Assembly (NCBI GenBank): GCA_947441065.1
Contig: CANESI010000023.1
Span: forward strand, 1-42,531
Origin: Caulobacteraceae bacterium
GTDB lineage: Bacteria > Pseudomonadota > Alphaproteobacteria > Caulobacterales > Caulobacteraceae
Direction of reading: 5' to 3'
DNA length: 42,531 nucleotides
The stretch's first letter is position 1. Each line of letters opens with the position of its first letter. The notes under the pieces were generated by a model. The model searched no databases and was not told where the DNA came from. It worked only from the letters and a program-made list of their open reading frames with translations. Made by a program: the position numbers and the translations under genes. This document shows positions 31,789-40,327 of the stretch, piece after piece.

Positions 31789-32874
31789 TTAAAGATTCAG
31801 AGCCCTGGCTACGGCCTGATTTGTGATCCGTCCAGACCGCACATTCAATCCCGCTGCCAGCCCCAGATCGTCGGCCATTGCACGGTCCAAGCCCTTTGAG
31901 GCTAGGGCGCGAATATAGGGAGCCGTGGCCGCGGTAAGAGCCGCTGTCGAGGTCAAGGGCGCGGCACCGGGCATGTTCGCCACGCAATAGTGAACAATTC
32001 CATCAACGACAAAGGTAGGCTGGGTATGGGTGGTTGGGTGACTGGTCTCAAAACAGCCGCCCTGATCAATGGCAACATCAACCAGGACCGCTCCGGGCTT
32101 CATTCTTGCTAAATCAGCGCGCTTGACCAGCTTGGGTGCCGCAGCACCGGGCAAGAGCACGCACCCAATGACGAGGTCAGCTTCGGCGACGGCGGCTGCA
32201 ATGGACGCTGGTTCCGAATAGAGCGTTTTGATATGACCGCCAAACTGGGCGTCTATCTGAGCGAGGCGTTCGAGCGAAATATCAAAGAGGGTCACGTCGG
32301 CATGGTGACCGAGCGCCATCTGAGCCGCATTGATCCCAGACACACCGCCGCCCAAGATCACCACCTTGGCCGGAGCTACACCCGGGACGCCGCCGAGCAG
32401 AAGACCACGGCCGCCATTATGGCGCAAAAGGGCATTGGCCCCGACATCCACCGCCATTCGGCCAGCCACTTGGCTCATGGGCGCAAGCAGCGGCAAACGC
32501 CCGTGCCCATCGGTAACCGTCTCATAGGCAATGGCCGCGCAGCCCGATTGCATCAGGCCCTCAGCCTGCGCCCGGTCCGCGGCCAGATGAAGGTAGGTAA
32601 AGAGCAGGTGGTTTGGCGTGAGCCGCGCAATTTCGATGGGCTGCGGCTCCTTGACCTTGACGATCATTTGCGCTGCCGCAAAGACCGCGTCGGCATCGGG
32701 CAAGATCACGGCCCCGGCAGCCTGATAATTGGCGTCCGTAAAGCCCAACGCCGCACCAGCCCCGGTTTCTACGACAACCTCCGCGCCATCGTGGGACAAG
32801 AGACTAACAATGCCCGGCGTCATACCGACGCGATATTCTTGATCCTTAATCTCTTTTGGAACACCAATGCGCAT
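31789..32874 (-). CDS. ald: Alanine dehydrogenase
   Basis: A 361-residue NAD-dependent enzyme interconverting L-alanine with pyruvate and ammonia. It has MRIGVPKEIKDQEYRVG at the start, VVVETGAGAALGF, VKVKEPQ, the GGGVSGINAAQMA nucleotide motif and YCVANMPGA. ATG 32874 with AGGAGG at a 6-base spacing is the start, not 32904. It is divergent from an Lrp/AsnC gene, the usual partner regulator of ald. It could provide pyruvate for the pyruvate-dependent transaminases next door. Confidence 0.95.
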   Translation of the reverse strand: MRIGVPKEIKDQEYRVGMTPGIVSLLSHDGAEVVVETGAGAALGFTDANYQAAGAVILPDADAVFAAAQMIVKVKEPQPIEIARLTPNHLLFTYLHLAADRAQAEGLMQSGCAAIAYETVTDGHGRLPLLAPMSQVAGRMAVDVGANALLRHNGGRGLLLGGVPGVAPAKVVILGGGVSGINAAQMALGHHADVTLFDISLERLAQIDAQFGGHIKTLYSEPASIAAAVAEADLVIGCVLLPGAAAPKLVKRADLARMKPGAVLVDVAIDQGGCFETSHPTTHTQPTFVVDGIVHYCVANMPGAAPLTSTAALTAATAPYIRALASKGLDRAMADDLGLAAGLNVRSGRITNQAVARALNL

Positions 32875-32923
32875 GATCGCCTCCTGAGGAACGTCAGATG
32901 CCACAGGATAGACGAGATCAAAT

Positions 32924-32981
32924 TGCGTTTTCCGCCTATTTGGGTGGTATAATCGCTATTATTCCGCATATTCTGCCGGAA
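32924..32981 (+). promoter_or_regulatory. Promoter and TTCCG/CGGAA half-sites between ald and the Lrp gene
   Basis: On the plus strand TTGCGT (32924-32929), an 18-base spacer and TATAAT (32948-32953) make a good sigma-70-type promoter for the Lrp gene. Half-sites TTCCG at 32931-32935 and 32962-32966 and CGGAA at 32977-32981 recur. The last two form an inverted repeat with a 10-base spacer. Lrp-type regulators bind such arrays, so autoregulation and control of ald are likely. Confidence 0.5.
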
Positions 32982-33004
32982 AAAACCGCGTTTTCGGAGA
33001 AATC

Positions 33005-33517
33005 ATGAGCAGCATGACCCAAGTCGATCTCGATCCGACCGATTTAGCCCTGCTGACAGCCCTGCAAAGGGATGGTCGAAGCACAAATTCCGACCTCGCC
33101 CGCCAAGCCAACCTGTCTGAAAGCGCCTGTCTTCGCCGGGTAAAGCTCCTCGAACAGCGCGGCGTAATCGAGCGCTATGCCGCGGTCATCAATCCCCGGG
33201 CCGTCGGCCTGCCCTTAACGGTGTTTGTTACGATTGGACTTACGGAACAGTCTGAGGCTGCCTTAGCGGCCTTTGAGCGAGACATCGCGACCGTTCCCGA
33301 GGTTATGGAATGTTATCTCATGACCGGATCGTCGGATTTTCTGGTGCGGGTCGTGGCCACGGATGTTGATGACCTAGCTCGCATCCATTCCACCCGCCTG
33401 ACGCGCCTGACCGGCGTTTCACACGTCAATTCCAGCCTCGTCCTTCAGACCATTATCAAACGACCTGGCCTACCGCTTGCGAGAGGTCGGCGCAGCGCTT
33501 CTCCGGTGGAGCGTTAG
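33005..33517 (+). CDS. Lrp/AsnC family transcriptional regulator
   Basis: A 170-residue regulator. An N-terminal winged helix (LTALQRDGRSTNSDLARQANLSESACLRRVKLLEQRGVI in two parts, about 15-54) recognises DNA. The C-terminal RAM domain (VPEVMECYLMTGSSDFLVRV) binds an amino acid. It would respond to alanine or another amino acid and control the divergent ald, and perhaps the polyamine operon beyond. The last 15 residues are basic. ATG 33005 follows a short AT-rich leader with GGAG. Confidence 0.9.
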   Translation: MSSMTQVDLDPTDLALLTALQRDGRSTNSDLARQANLSESACLRRVKLLEQRGVIERYAAVINPRAVGLPLTVFVTIGLTEQSEAALAAFERDIATVPEVMECYLMTGSSDFLVRVVATDVDDLARIHSTRLTRLTGVSHVNSSLVLQTIIKRPGLPLARGRRSASPVER

Positions 33518-33520
33518 GCC

Positions 33521-33874
33521 CTATTGAGCATTCGGTAAGAGGTCAATTTCCTCTCGCGCCAAGGGCGCAACGAGGGTCGGCGGGGTGGTAGGTTTGTCGG
33601 ACGCCATAAAGGCAGCCAGCGGCAAGACCTTAAGCGCGCTCGGTGAGCCGCCGCGTACGGCGAGCGTACGGATGACCACTTGGCTGGGCTTTCCCGCCGC
33701 GTCGGAAATGATCCGCTCGACAGTGCCAAGCTGGCGACCTTCTGGATCCACGACCTTTTGACCTGCCGCAATCATGGGGGCTGCGGTTTGAGCCAAGGCC
33801 GCCGGCACCGTCACAGTGGCCGCGACAAGACTGGCGGCCAGCAATAGGCCTGCAATTTTGGATGGGTTTGTCAT
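33521..33874 (-). CDS. Secreted PRC-barrel-like protein
   Basis: A 117-residue protein with a signal peptide (hydrophobic core at about 7-25, cleavage near ALAQ). A small beta-barrel region follows, with DPEGRQLGTVERIISDAAGK, as in PRC-barrel domains. It probably acts in the periplasm; role unknown. ATG 33874 is chosen over 33907 because the signal peptide then begins properly. Its 3' end is 3 bases from the Lrp gene end. Its start faces the PaiB-like gene. Confidence 0.65.
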   Translation of the reverse strand: MTNPSKIAGLLLAASLVAATVTVPAALAQTAAPMIAAGQKVVDPEGRQLGTVERIISDAAGKPSQVVIRTLAVRGGSPSALKVLPLAAFMASDKPTTPPTLVAPLAREEIDLLPNAQ

Positions 33875-33952
33875 AGGGTCTTTATAGCGTGTCTTGATGA
33901 ACGGCACATGATCATTCAGAGCTTAGACGTCAATCTGCCGGAAGTCTTGCCC

Positions 33953-34576
33953 ATGCACCCTGCTTCAGCTTTTTTGGAAACAGACGAGGGTCGGCTTAGA
34001 AACCTGATTGCGGAACGCAGCTTTGGCCTGATCATGGCCCAAGGCCCCAATGGACCGGTCTGTGCCCACGCGCCGGTCCTGCTGGAACAGTCAATCTTAA
34101 GGTTTCACCTTTCCAGCGCCAATGGATTGAACGCAGCCCTTGCTCTTGATCCACGCGCCCTGTGTGTGGTCACAGGACCGGACGCCTATATCAGTCCCGA
34201 CTGGTACGGAATTCCCGATCAGGTCCCCACTTGGAACTATATCTCAGCAGAGATATCCGGCACCGTTCGAGCAATATCGCCAGAACAGGCCACCCTCATG
34301 CTGGATGATCTGTCCGCCATGTTCGAGGAAAGGCTTTCACCCAAACCGGTCTGGACCCGCGCAAAGATGGATCCCGCGCGGTTTGACACCATGGTTCGCC
34401 AAGGGATCATCGCTTATGAGATGGATGTTACGAGCCTGACTGGGATCAGCAAACTGTCGCAAAATAAGCCCGGCGAGGCCATTGAGGGGGTAAGAACCGC
34501 CCTATCCCAATCCGATGATGCTCAGGCTAGGGCGTTGGGCTTGATGATGGTGCAGGCGCCTAAGCCACAATCCTAA
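33953..34576 (+). CDS. paiB: FMN-binding negative regulator, PaiB family
   Basis: A 207-residue split-barrel FMN-binding protein. Motifs PDAYISPDWYGIP, VPTWNYISAEISGTV and the end ITSLTGISKLSQNK-like segment are typical of PaiB, which regulates degradative enzymes in bacilli; its role here is untested. The frame is open from 33908, but ATG 33953 gives the normal length and follows GGAAG. The 3' end overlaps the convergent cheR gene by 17 bases, so the two transcripts overlap at their ends. Confidence 0.8.
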   Translation: MHPASAFLETDEGRLRNLIAERSFGLIMAQGPNGPVCAHAPVLLEQSILRFHLSSANGLNAALALDPRALCVVTGPDAYISPDWYGIPDQVPTWNYISAEISGTVRAISPEQATLMLDDLSAMFEERLSPKPVWTRAKMDPARFDTMVRQGIIAYEMDVTSLTGISKLSQNKPGEAIEGVRTALSQSDDAQARALGLMMVQAPKPQS

Positions 34577-35387
34577 GGGCGGGTTCGCGTCGATAGATGT
34601 CCGATGACCCCCAAACGGGGGAGAGGCCAACGGCCTGATCCAAAACCGCCTCATCACGCCCGACAATCAGATATCCATTATCGTTCAAGGCTCCAGCCAA
34701 TTGCGACAGGACCTGCTTGCGCATCAGATCGTCAAGGCCGCCTAAGACATAGCGGCAGAAGATCACGTCAAACTGGCCCACAGTGCTGATCTCGGAAATC
34801 AGGTTGACGCGGCTCCATTGGACCTTCTGTCGAATAGAGGCTGACAGGTGCCACGCCTCATCTTGACGTTCGAAATGACGAACCAGATAGCGGATCGGCA
34901 GGCCCTTCTGCACCTCCATCTGGCTAAAGATTCCGGCGGCAGCACGCTCAAGGCAGCGTTCCGAAAGGTCTGAACCGACGATCTCAACGGCGCGGCCCGC
35001 GCGGCCAGCCCGCGCCTCATCGAGGGTCAAGGCCAGAGAATAGGCCTCTTCCCCCGTTCCGCAACCTGCGCTCCAAATGCGAAGGGGCGACGTGCCCAAT
35101 CGCTGCTCCAAGTCCGGCAGGATCACATCTCGAAATTGGGTAAAGGGCGTGCGGTCGCGGAAAAAGGCCGTGTCCTTAGGAAGCATGGCATCAGCCAGCG
35201 CCCAGACCAGACGCTCATCGCGCTTGGTTTTGATCGCGGCAACCAGATCCGAAAGGCTGTTGAAGCCCTCACGCCGAACCAGTGGACCTAAGCGGTTTTC
35301 GATCATCGCGGCCTTAGCCTGATCGACGACATATCCGGCTCTCGCCCGAACGATCCGGCAAATGAGGGACAGGTCATCGGGCGTCAT
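34560..35387 (-). CDS. cheR: CheR-type protein glutamate methyltransferase
   Basis: A 275-residue SAM-dependent methyltransferase that would methylate glutamates of chemoreceptors. An N-terminal helical domain is followed by the motif DTAFFRD and the SAM loop WSAGCGTGEEAY. DVIFCRYVL is the substrate-side motif. No chemoreceptor, CheA or CheB is nearby, so its target may be elsewhere or the gene may serve a signalling role. The start overlaps the receiver stop (ATGA), so it is coupled to that gene. Confidence 0.9.
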   Translation of the reverse strand: MTPDDLSLICRIVRARAGYVVDQAKAAMIENRLGPLVRREGFNSLSDLVAAIKTKRDERLVWALADAMLPKDTAFFRDRTPFTQFRDVILPDLEQRLGTSPLRIWSAGCGTGEEAYSLALTLDEARAGRAGRAVEIVGSDLSERCLERAAAGIFSQMEVQKGLPIRYLVRHFERQDEAWHLSASIRQKVQWSRVNLISEISTVGQFDVIFCRYVLGGLDDLMRKQVLSQLAGALNDNGYLIVGRDEAVLDQAVGLSPVWGSSDIYRREPALRIVA

Positions 35388-35749
35388 ATCAGACCCACCT
35401 CGGCAAACTTGGCGCTGATCACGTCCCCATCAAAGGGCTTCATGATATATTCGTCGGCCCCCGCTTTGAGGGCCTCATTGATATGGGATAGGTCATTCTC
35501 AACGGTGCAGAACAGGACCTTCGGTCCTTCACCCAAGGGCTCGGCACGGAGCTGGCGCAAAAAATCTATGCCCGACATCAGCGGCATGTTCCAATCGAGC
35601 AGGATCGCGTCCGGCATTGAAGCGCGGCACCAGGCGATCGCCTCCTGTCCATCGCTGGCCTCGGTGACGTGAAAGCTCAGATTTTCCAAAATCATGCGGG
35701 CCACCTTGCGAATGGCGACGCTGTCATCGACCACCAGGCAGGTTTTCAC
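35384..35749 (-). CDS. Single-domain response regulator (CheY-like)
   Basis: A 121-residue receiver without output domain. Acid pocket Asp8/Asp9, phosphoacceptor Asp52 (LLDWNMP), Thr82 and Lys104 (YIMKPF) are all present. GTG 35749 is the start: AAGGGG lies 6 bases before it, and the length becomes that of CheY. Earlier in-frame codons from 35794 are not needed. It lies between chpT and cheR on the same strand. It may be phosphorylated through ChpT, or serve cheR. Confidence 0.9.
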   Translation of the reverse strand: MKTCLVVDDSVAIRKVARMILENLSFHVTEASDGQEAIAWCRASMPDAILLDWNMPLMSGIDFLRQLRAEPLGEGPKVLFCTVENDLSHINEALKAGADEYIMKPFDGDVISAKFAEVGLI

Positions 35750-35828
35750 AACACACCCCTTGCTGGAGCCTTGGTCAGGGCCGATCCATGACATGATAGA
35801 CCCAAGGTCTCATCCATCAGCTTAAACC

Positions 35829-36539
35829 CTAGGCTCCGACCCGCGCACGAACCACGACCCGGTCTTCGCCAACCGTCACTTCCATGGCCCCGCCAGCTTC
35901 ACTCAAGAGACTATGCAGATAGTAGGCCTGGATCCAATGACCGCCGACGCCCTCGCCTTTGGGCTCGCCAGCAAGCCCCGCCTTGACCTCAGGCCGCAGC
36001 CGAACCCTCGGGCCCACCGCTTCGACGGCCATCAGAACGTCGCCGCCTACGACCTCAGCCGTCAAACGGGCAACACCGCCGGTCGGCAAGGCACCGGCCC
36101 CGATTAGGGCGAGGTTTAAGATCGTGCGGGCGGCTGGCTTATTCAATTGGCTAGCCGTCACGGCCCAGTTCAATTCCGGACGAACATGGCTAAAAATGCC
36201 GTTGGTCAGATTCTGTAGGGCACGGCTGTCAAACATCTCTGCCGTAGCCGAAGCCCCAAAGGCCACTCGGGTGAAGGCGAGAAGTTCCACCAGCTTTTTT
36301 GCGCTGGCGGCAATCAGGTTCATGGCATCATCGCGCATATCCTGAGCGGTCGGATCTTCGAGCAGATCAAGGCCAGAGACGATGGCGCTCGCCGGACTGA
36401 TAAAGTCATGACACATACGCGCTGCCAGATTGGCCGCAAGTTCTGCAGCACCAATCACGGGAGCCGCGCTAAGCGAGCGCTCGAGCGATCCAAAGGCGCT
36501 AACCATTTGGGCGTCAGAAGAAAAACCGGGGTCAATCAT
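35829..36539 (-). CDS. chpT: Histidine phosphotransferase ChpT
   Basis: A 236-residue protein with the ChpT histidine box ARMCHDFISPASAI (His44). The rest looks like a degenerate HATPase-type dimer domain, as in ChpT. In alphaproteobacteria ChpT passes phosphate from CckA to CtrA and CpdR, controlling the cell cycle. ATG 36539 gives the normal N-terminus; a TTG at 36560 also opens the frame. Two palindromes (36554-36571 and 36588-36604) lie upstream. Receiver and cheR genes follow. Confidence 0.88.
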   Translation of the reverse strand: MIDPGFSSDAQMVSAFGSLERSLSAAPVIGAAELAANLAARMCHDFISPASAIVSGLDLLEDPTAQDMRDDAMNLIAASAKKLVELLAFTRVAFGASATAEMFDSRALQNLTNGIFSHVRPELNWAVTASQLNKPAARTILNLALIGAGALPTGGVARLTAEVVGGDVLMAVEAVGPRVRLRPEVKAGLAGEPKGEGVGGHWIQAYYLHSLLSEAGGAMEVTVGEDRVVVRARVGA

Positions 36540-36553
36540 GAGGCCGTAGCCAC

Positions 36554-36604
36554 CCTTCAAGCACTTGAAGGCTCAAGATTGACCTGATTTGCGGTCTAGG
36601 CAAA
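36554..36604. promoter_or_regulatory. Two palindromes upstream of chpT
   Basis: CCTTCAAGCACTTGAAGG (36554-36571) has perfect 8-base arms. In the mRNA its second arm contains the GAAGG closest to the chpT start, so a hairpin could hide a ribosome binding site. TTTGC-N7-GCAAA (36588-36592 with 36600-36604) lies beyond it. No CtrA (TTAA-N7-TTAA) or CcrM (GANTC) site was seen here. Confidence 0.4.
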
Positions 36605-36663
36605 CCACCCGAACAAAAGTGATGGCTTGCCTCTATCGCGCCGCCTACGCGACCAGCACCGAC

Positions 36664-38040
36664 CTAGCCGCGAAAGGCTTGGGGCGTTGATGTTGGAAGA
36701 GCGGCGTTCGAGACAAGATCCGCCAAGCTCAAAGCCGTCTCATCGTCCCAAGCCAAGGCTTGGATTGATAGGGGAAGGCCCGCCTTGGTCACACCGATAG
36801 GTGCCGCGCAGGACGGCATGCCCAGAAAATCGCCCAGCGCCGTAAAATCAGCAACATGGGCGACACCGCCGTCGTCGAAGCTAAAGGCTGGTCCCGGCGT
36901 TGTCGGCAAGAGCAGTGCCGCATAGGGCGTCAAAAGATCCTTGACCAGATCCACGGCGACGCCAACGGCGCGGTAGGCCTTGGCGAGGCTGGCGGCAGGC
37001 TGAGCCGCGCCCCAACCAAAGGTCTGACGACCCCCGACACTGAAGCCGTCTGGGCTTGAGGCCAGATCATCCTCCAGCGACACAGCCCCTTCAGCGGTCA
37101 TGATCAGATAGCCATGTTGCATCATGGCGTTAAAATCATAGCCCTCAAGGCTGATGGTTTCAATATCCAACCCCAAACCGCGCGCCGCAGCGATCGCCGC
37201 GTCATAGGCCTTGACCAGTTCTGGATCGATGATGTCGCCGAAGGGGGCGAGATCAAGCGCCGCAAAGGGGGCGGGTCGAAGGGCGTCCAGATCGGCAATC
37301 TGCGAGAAGGACTCGGCCAGATCACCATCCACCGCGGCCGCATGGGCCAACAGATAGGCGCAGTCCTGGGCCGAACGCGCCAAAACGCCGACATGGTCAA
37401 GCGTCCAAGACAGGGCGACCACCCCGTCCATCGAAATCAGGCCTTGGGTTGGCTTGTGCCCCACCACGCCGCAGAAGCTGGCGGGAATACGCACGCTTCC
37501 AAGCGTATCGGTACCCAGCGCTCCGGCGCAAAGACCTGCTGCCACGGCGGATCCAGAACCGCCGGACGAGCCGCCCGCTGTGAGGCCCTGCTCATAAGGA
37601 TTGTGCGCCTTACCAAAGGCCTCATTGTCCGTGGTCGCACCAACGGCACCCTCGTGCATGTTGAGCATGCCTAAAATGACCGCGCCGGCTTCACGCAAGG
37701 CGGCGATGCAGGCCGCGTCCTCGGTGGCGATACGGTGGCGATGGGCGCCGATACCGGCATGGAGCGGCATACCCGCAACCGCAATATTGCCCTTGATCGC
37801 AATGGGCACGCCATCAATGCCAGAGAGGGGCTCGCCCGCGGCCCATCGTTCGGCACTGGCCCGCGCCGCGGTCAATGCGCCGTCCTCATCCACCGACGTA
37901 TAGGCGTTCAAAGGCCCACCGAGACGCTCAATGCGCGCCAAATAGGCTTGGGTGGCTTCAACAGGGGTCACGGCCCGTTGATCATAAAGGGCGATAAGGC
38001 CAGCAATGCCAGCTTCGATGATGGGGTTTGCAAAGGTCAT
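36664..38040 (-). CDS. Amidase (amidase signature family)
   Basis: A 458-residue enzyme of the Ser-cisSer-Lys family. The catalytic lysine is in IAIKGNIAVAG; the serines are in GGSSGGSGSAVAAG and GTDTLGSVRIPASFCG. Leu replaces the usual glycine after TDT. GVVGHKPTQGLIS and PSCAAPIGVTKAGLPLSIQ are typical. It hydrolyses an amide or ureide, with an unknown substrate. Allophanate hydrolase, indole-acetamide hydrolase and GatA-like proteins share these motifs; the absence of GatB/C nearby argues against GatA. It starts at ATG 38040, and the gap 38041-38229 holds no gene. Confidence 0.88.
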   Translation of the reverse strand: MTFANPIIEAGIAGLIALYDQRAVTPVEATQAYLARIERLGGPLNAYTSVDEDGALTAARASAERWAAGEPLSGIDGVPIAIKGNIAVAGMPLHAGIGAHRHRIATEDAACIAALREAGAVILGMLNMHEGAVGATTDNEAFGKAHNPYEQGLTAGGSSGGSGSAVAAGLCAGALGTDTLGSVRIPASFCGVVGHKPTQGLISMDGVVALSWTLDHVGVLARSAQDCAYLLAHAAAVDGDLAESFSQIADLDALRPAPFAALDLAPFGDIIDPELVKAYDAAIAAARGLGLDIETISLEGYDFNAMMQHGYLIMTAEGAVSLEDDLASSPDGFSVGGRQTFGWGAAQPAASLAKAYRAVGVAVDLVKDLLTPYAALLLPTTPGPAFSFDDGGVAHVADFTALGDFLGMPSCAAPIGVTKAGLPLSIQALAWDDETALSLADLVSNAALPTSTPQAFRG

Positions 38041-38229
38041 GTCGGCACCATAAACGCCGAAAGGCTCTCAGACAGCCCCCAAATTCAGTCAAGAGGCGAC
38101 AAAGCGCCGCGCAGCCCAATCTCCACTGGCTTGGCGCTTGGCCATCATCCGGCTATGAACAGGCTTGAACGAACCGTTTGAGCCTAGGCATCAGACCCTA
38201 AGCCAAGCCTGTGATCCATGGGAGACGCT

Positions 38230-39495
38230 ATGATCCGCCTCGATGCCGACCAGGCCATCGCCCTGCTTGCGACGCGCCTTTCTAGGTCAGGCGGGCGGGT
38301 ATTTGTCGCCACTGCAGGGGCGGAGCCGCTGATCTTTGCGCAGGCCTATGGCCGCAACCCTGACGCGGCTCGAGGCTTAACCTTTGTCAGCGCCGCCATT
38401 CCGGGTGTCAATCAAACAGACTGGTCCAAACTCCATGCGACCAGTCGCGGTGAAGGCATTTTCGTTAGCCCAGATTGGCGCGAAAGCTTCGATGAGGGCC
38501 GGTTTGCTCTGGTCCCCCAAGCCTATAGCGAAGCCTGGCGCTGGTTCTGCCGTACGCCATTGGACGCAGCCCTGGTTCAGGTTAGTGCGCCCGACGCCGA
38601 TGGGATGTGCAGTTTCGGCACCTCCTGTGACTTCCAGCCCGCCGTCCTTGGACGCGATATCTTCAAGATTGCCCACGTCAATCCGGACATGCCCGCCCCT
38701 GCCCGCTCGCCCAAAGTAGCCTTGGCGAGCTTTGACGTGGTGGTCGAGGCCAGCATGCCGATGATGACCTATGACCCCGGCCCTCTAGACCCCACCTTCG
38801 CGACGATCGCGCGCCATGTGGCCGACTATATTGTTGATGGCGCGGCCATTCAGGTGGGCCTTGGCAAGATGGGCTTTGCCGTCATGAACGCGATCAAGGA
38901 TCGCAAGCGGCTGAGCGTCAAGTCCGGCATGGTGATTGATCCCCTGTTAGATCTGATGGACTGCGGCGCCATTTCAGAGGGCCTAGACGCGATCGTCACC
39001 GGTGCGGCCCTTGGCAGCGAAGCCCTGATGACGCGCCTGTCCCAAGACCCGCGTGTGCGCTTTACACCGGTCTTTGAGACCCACAGTAGCGACGTACTGT
39101 CGGCGATACCCCGGTTCACCGCGATCAATTCCGCGCTCGAAATTGACCTGATGGGTCAAGCCAATGCTGAGTTTTTAGGGGGCCGTCAGGTCTCTGGTAT
39201 TGGCGGCCTCAACGACTTTTTGCGAGCGGCCGCCCGCTCCGAAGGGGGCAAACCCATCATCGCCCTCAATGCGACGGCCAAGGCTGGAGCCCTATCGCGC
39301 ATCGTGCCCAAGCTTACCGGCGGGGCGGTCAGTGTCGGGCGCGGCGATGTCGCCATTGTCGTGACCGAGTTCGGATCGGCGGATCTTCGTGGCCTTGGCC
39401 TCGATGATCGGGCCAAGGCGCTCATCACTCTCGCCGCCCCGGCCCACCGCGAAGGTCTCGAACGGGACTGGCGCGAAATGCGCGCTCGTCTATAG
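38230..39495 (+). CDS. Acetyl-CoA hydrolase/transferase family (4-hydroxybutyrate-type CoA-transferase)
   Basis: A 421-residue class I CoA-transferase. The likely active-site glutamate is in INSALEIDLMGQANAE. FVSAAIPGVNQ, LVQVSAPDADGMCSFG and VETHSSDV-like segments are family features. It moves CoA between short acids. The start ATG 38230 has GGGAG (38220-38224) five bases ahead; the nearby ATG 38218 would place that site inside the gene. Followed by a GntR regulator and a transporter, likely one unit. Confidence 0.85.
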   Translation: MIRLDADQAIALLATRLSRSGGRVFVATAGAEPLIFAQAYGRNPDAARGLTFVSAAIPGVNQTDWSKLHATSRGEGIFVSPDWRESFDEGRFALVPQAYSEAWRWFCRTPLDAALVQVSAPDADGMCSFGTSCDFQPAVLGRDIFKIAHVNPDMPAPARSPKVALASFDVVVEASMPMMTYDPGPLDPTFATIARHVADYIVDGAAIQVGLGKMGFAVMNAIKDRKRLSVKSGMVIDPLLDLMDCGAISEGLDAIVTGAALGSEALMTRLSQDPRVRFTPVFETHSSDVLSAIPRFTAINSALEIDLMGQANAEFLGGRQVSGIGGLNDFLRAAARSEGGKPIIALNATAKAGALSRIVPKLTGGAVSVGRGDVAIVVTEFGSADLRGLGLDDRAKALITLAAPAHREGLERDWREMRARL

Positions 39496-39524
39496 AGAGA
39501 GCGTCTGCAACCCATGTCTGGCTC

Positions 39525-40253
39525 ATGACCCTTCCACGATATCGACAGCTTGCCGCCGCCCTGCGCGCGGACATTACCGAAGGCCGGTACGGCGTGGGCG
39601 ACCACCTACCGCCCGAAATGGAGCTGTGTCAGATCTATTCGGCCTCGCGCCATACGGTCAGAGATGCGCTGAGATTGCTGCGTGAAGCCGGTCTGGTCGA
39701 GCGCAGGCGAGGGGCTGGAACGACTGTCATTGCCGCCAACTCGACGCCAACCTTCGTCCAAGCGCTGGGCGGCGCTGAGTCCCTGACCCAATATGCCCGT
39801 GAAGCCAAGCTTCGTGTCCGCTCGGCCAATCCACGGGCCCTGACCCTCGTCGAGGCTGAGCGTCTCAAGGCCCAACCCGGTGAACAGTGGTTGGTAATTG
39901 AGGGGCTGCGCCGTGCCAGTGCCGGTTCTAGTGCTGAGCCAGTGGCGGTATCGACCCTCTTTGTGCCCATGGAATTTGCCGGAATTGTTAGTGCTCTCGA
40001 AGGCTGGGACGGGGCAATCCACCAACTGATTGCTCGCGATTTTGGTGTTCAAACTCGCCGCATTGAGCAGGAAATCGCCGCCGAGACCATGGATGCAGCA
40101 ACGGCTAAGACCTTGCGGACCGAAAAGGGCTCGGCGGGCCTTCGGACCCTTCGGCGCTATTTCGATGAGCGTGACCAACTGGTTCTGGCCACCGACAGCA
40201 CCCATCCAGGTGGCCGCTTTGTCTATGCCATGACCTATCGGTTAGACGGCTAA
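39525..40253 (+). CDS. GntR/HutC-family transcriptional regulator with UTRA domain
   Basis: A 242-residue regulator. The N-terminal winged helix (YRQLAAALRADI, then ASRHTVRDALRLLREAGLVERRRGAGT) binds DNA; the C-terminal UTRA domain (about 80-240) binds a ligand. It lies 29 bases after the CoA-transferase and 74 before the transporter, so it likely controls this unit. The start ATG 39525 has a weak ribosome binding site, so it may be translated by read-on from upstream. Confidence 0.87.
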   Translation: MTLPRYRQLAAALRADITEGRYGVGDHLPPEMELCQIYSASRHTVRDALRLLREAGLVERRRGAGTTVIAANSTPTFVQALGGAESLTQYAREAKLRVRSANPRALTLVEAERLKAQPGEQWLVIEGLRRASAGSSAEPVAVSTLFVPMEFAGIVSALEGWDGAIHQLIARDFGVQTRRIEQEIAAETMDAATAKTLRTEKGSAGLRTLRRYFDERDQLVLATDSTHPGGRFVYAMTYRLDG

Positions 40254-40327
40254 AGACTGCACACGACTTTCCATCAAAGCCTCGCCAGTGCTAGAGCATA
40301 GGGCAACATAATCAGGGGAAACCGTCC

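Noticed and set aside
36540-36663. CtrA or CcrM sites before chpT
   Set aside because: No TTAA-N7-TTAA and no GANTC in the region.
38041-38229. Small gene or operator in the gap between the amidase and CoA-transferase genes
   Set aside because: Only GAAC-like repeats and short frames were seen, with no ribosome binding site or clear symmetry.
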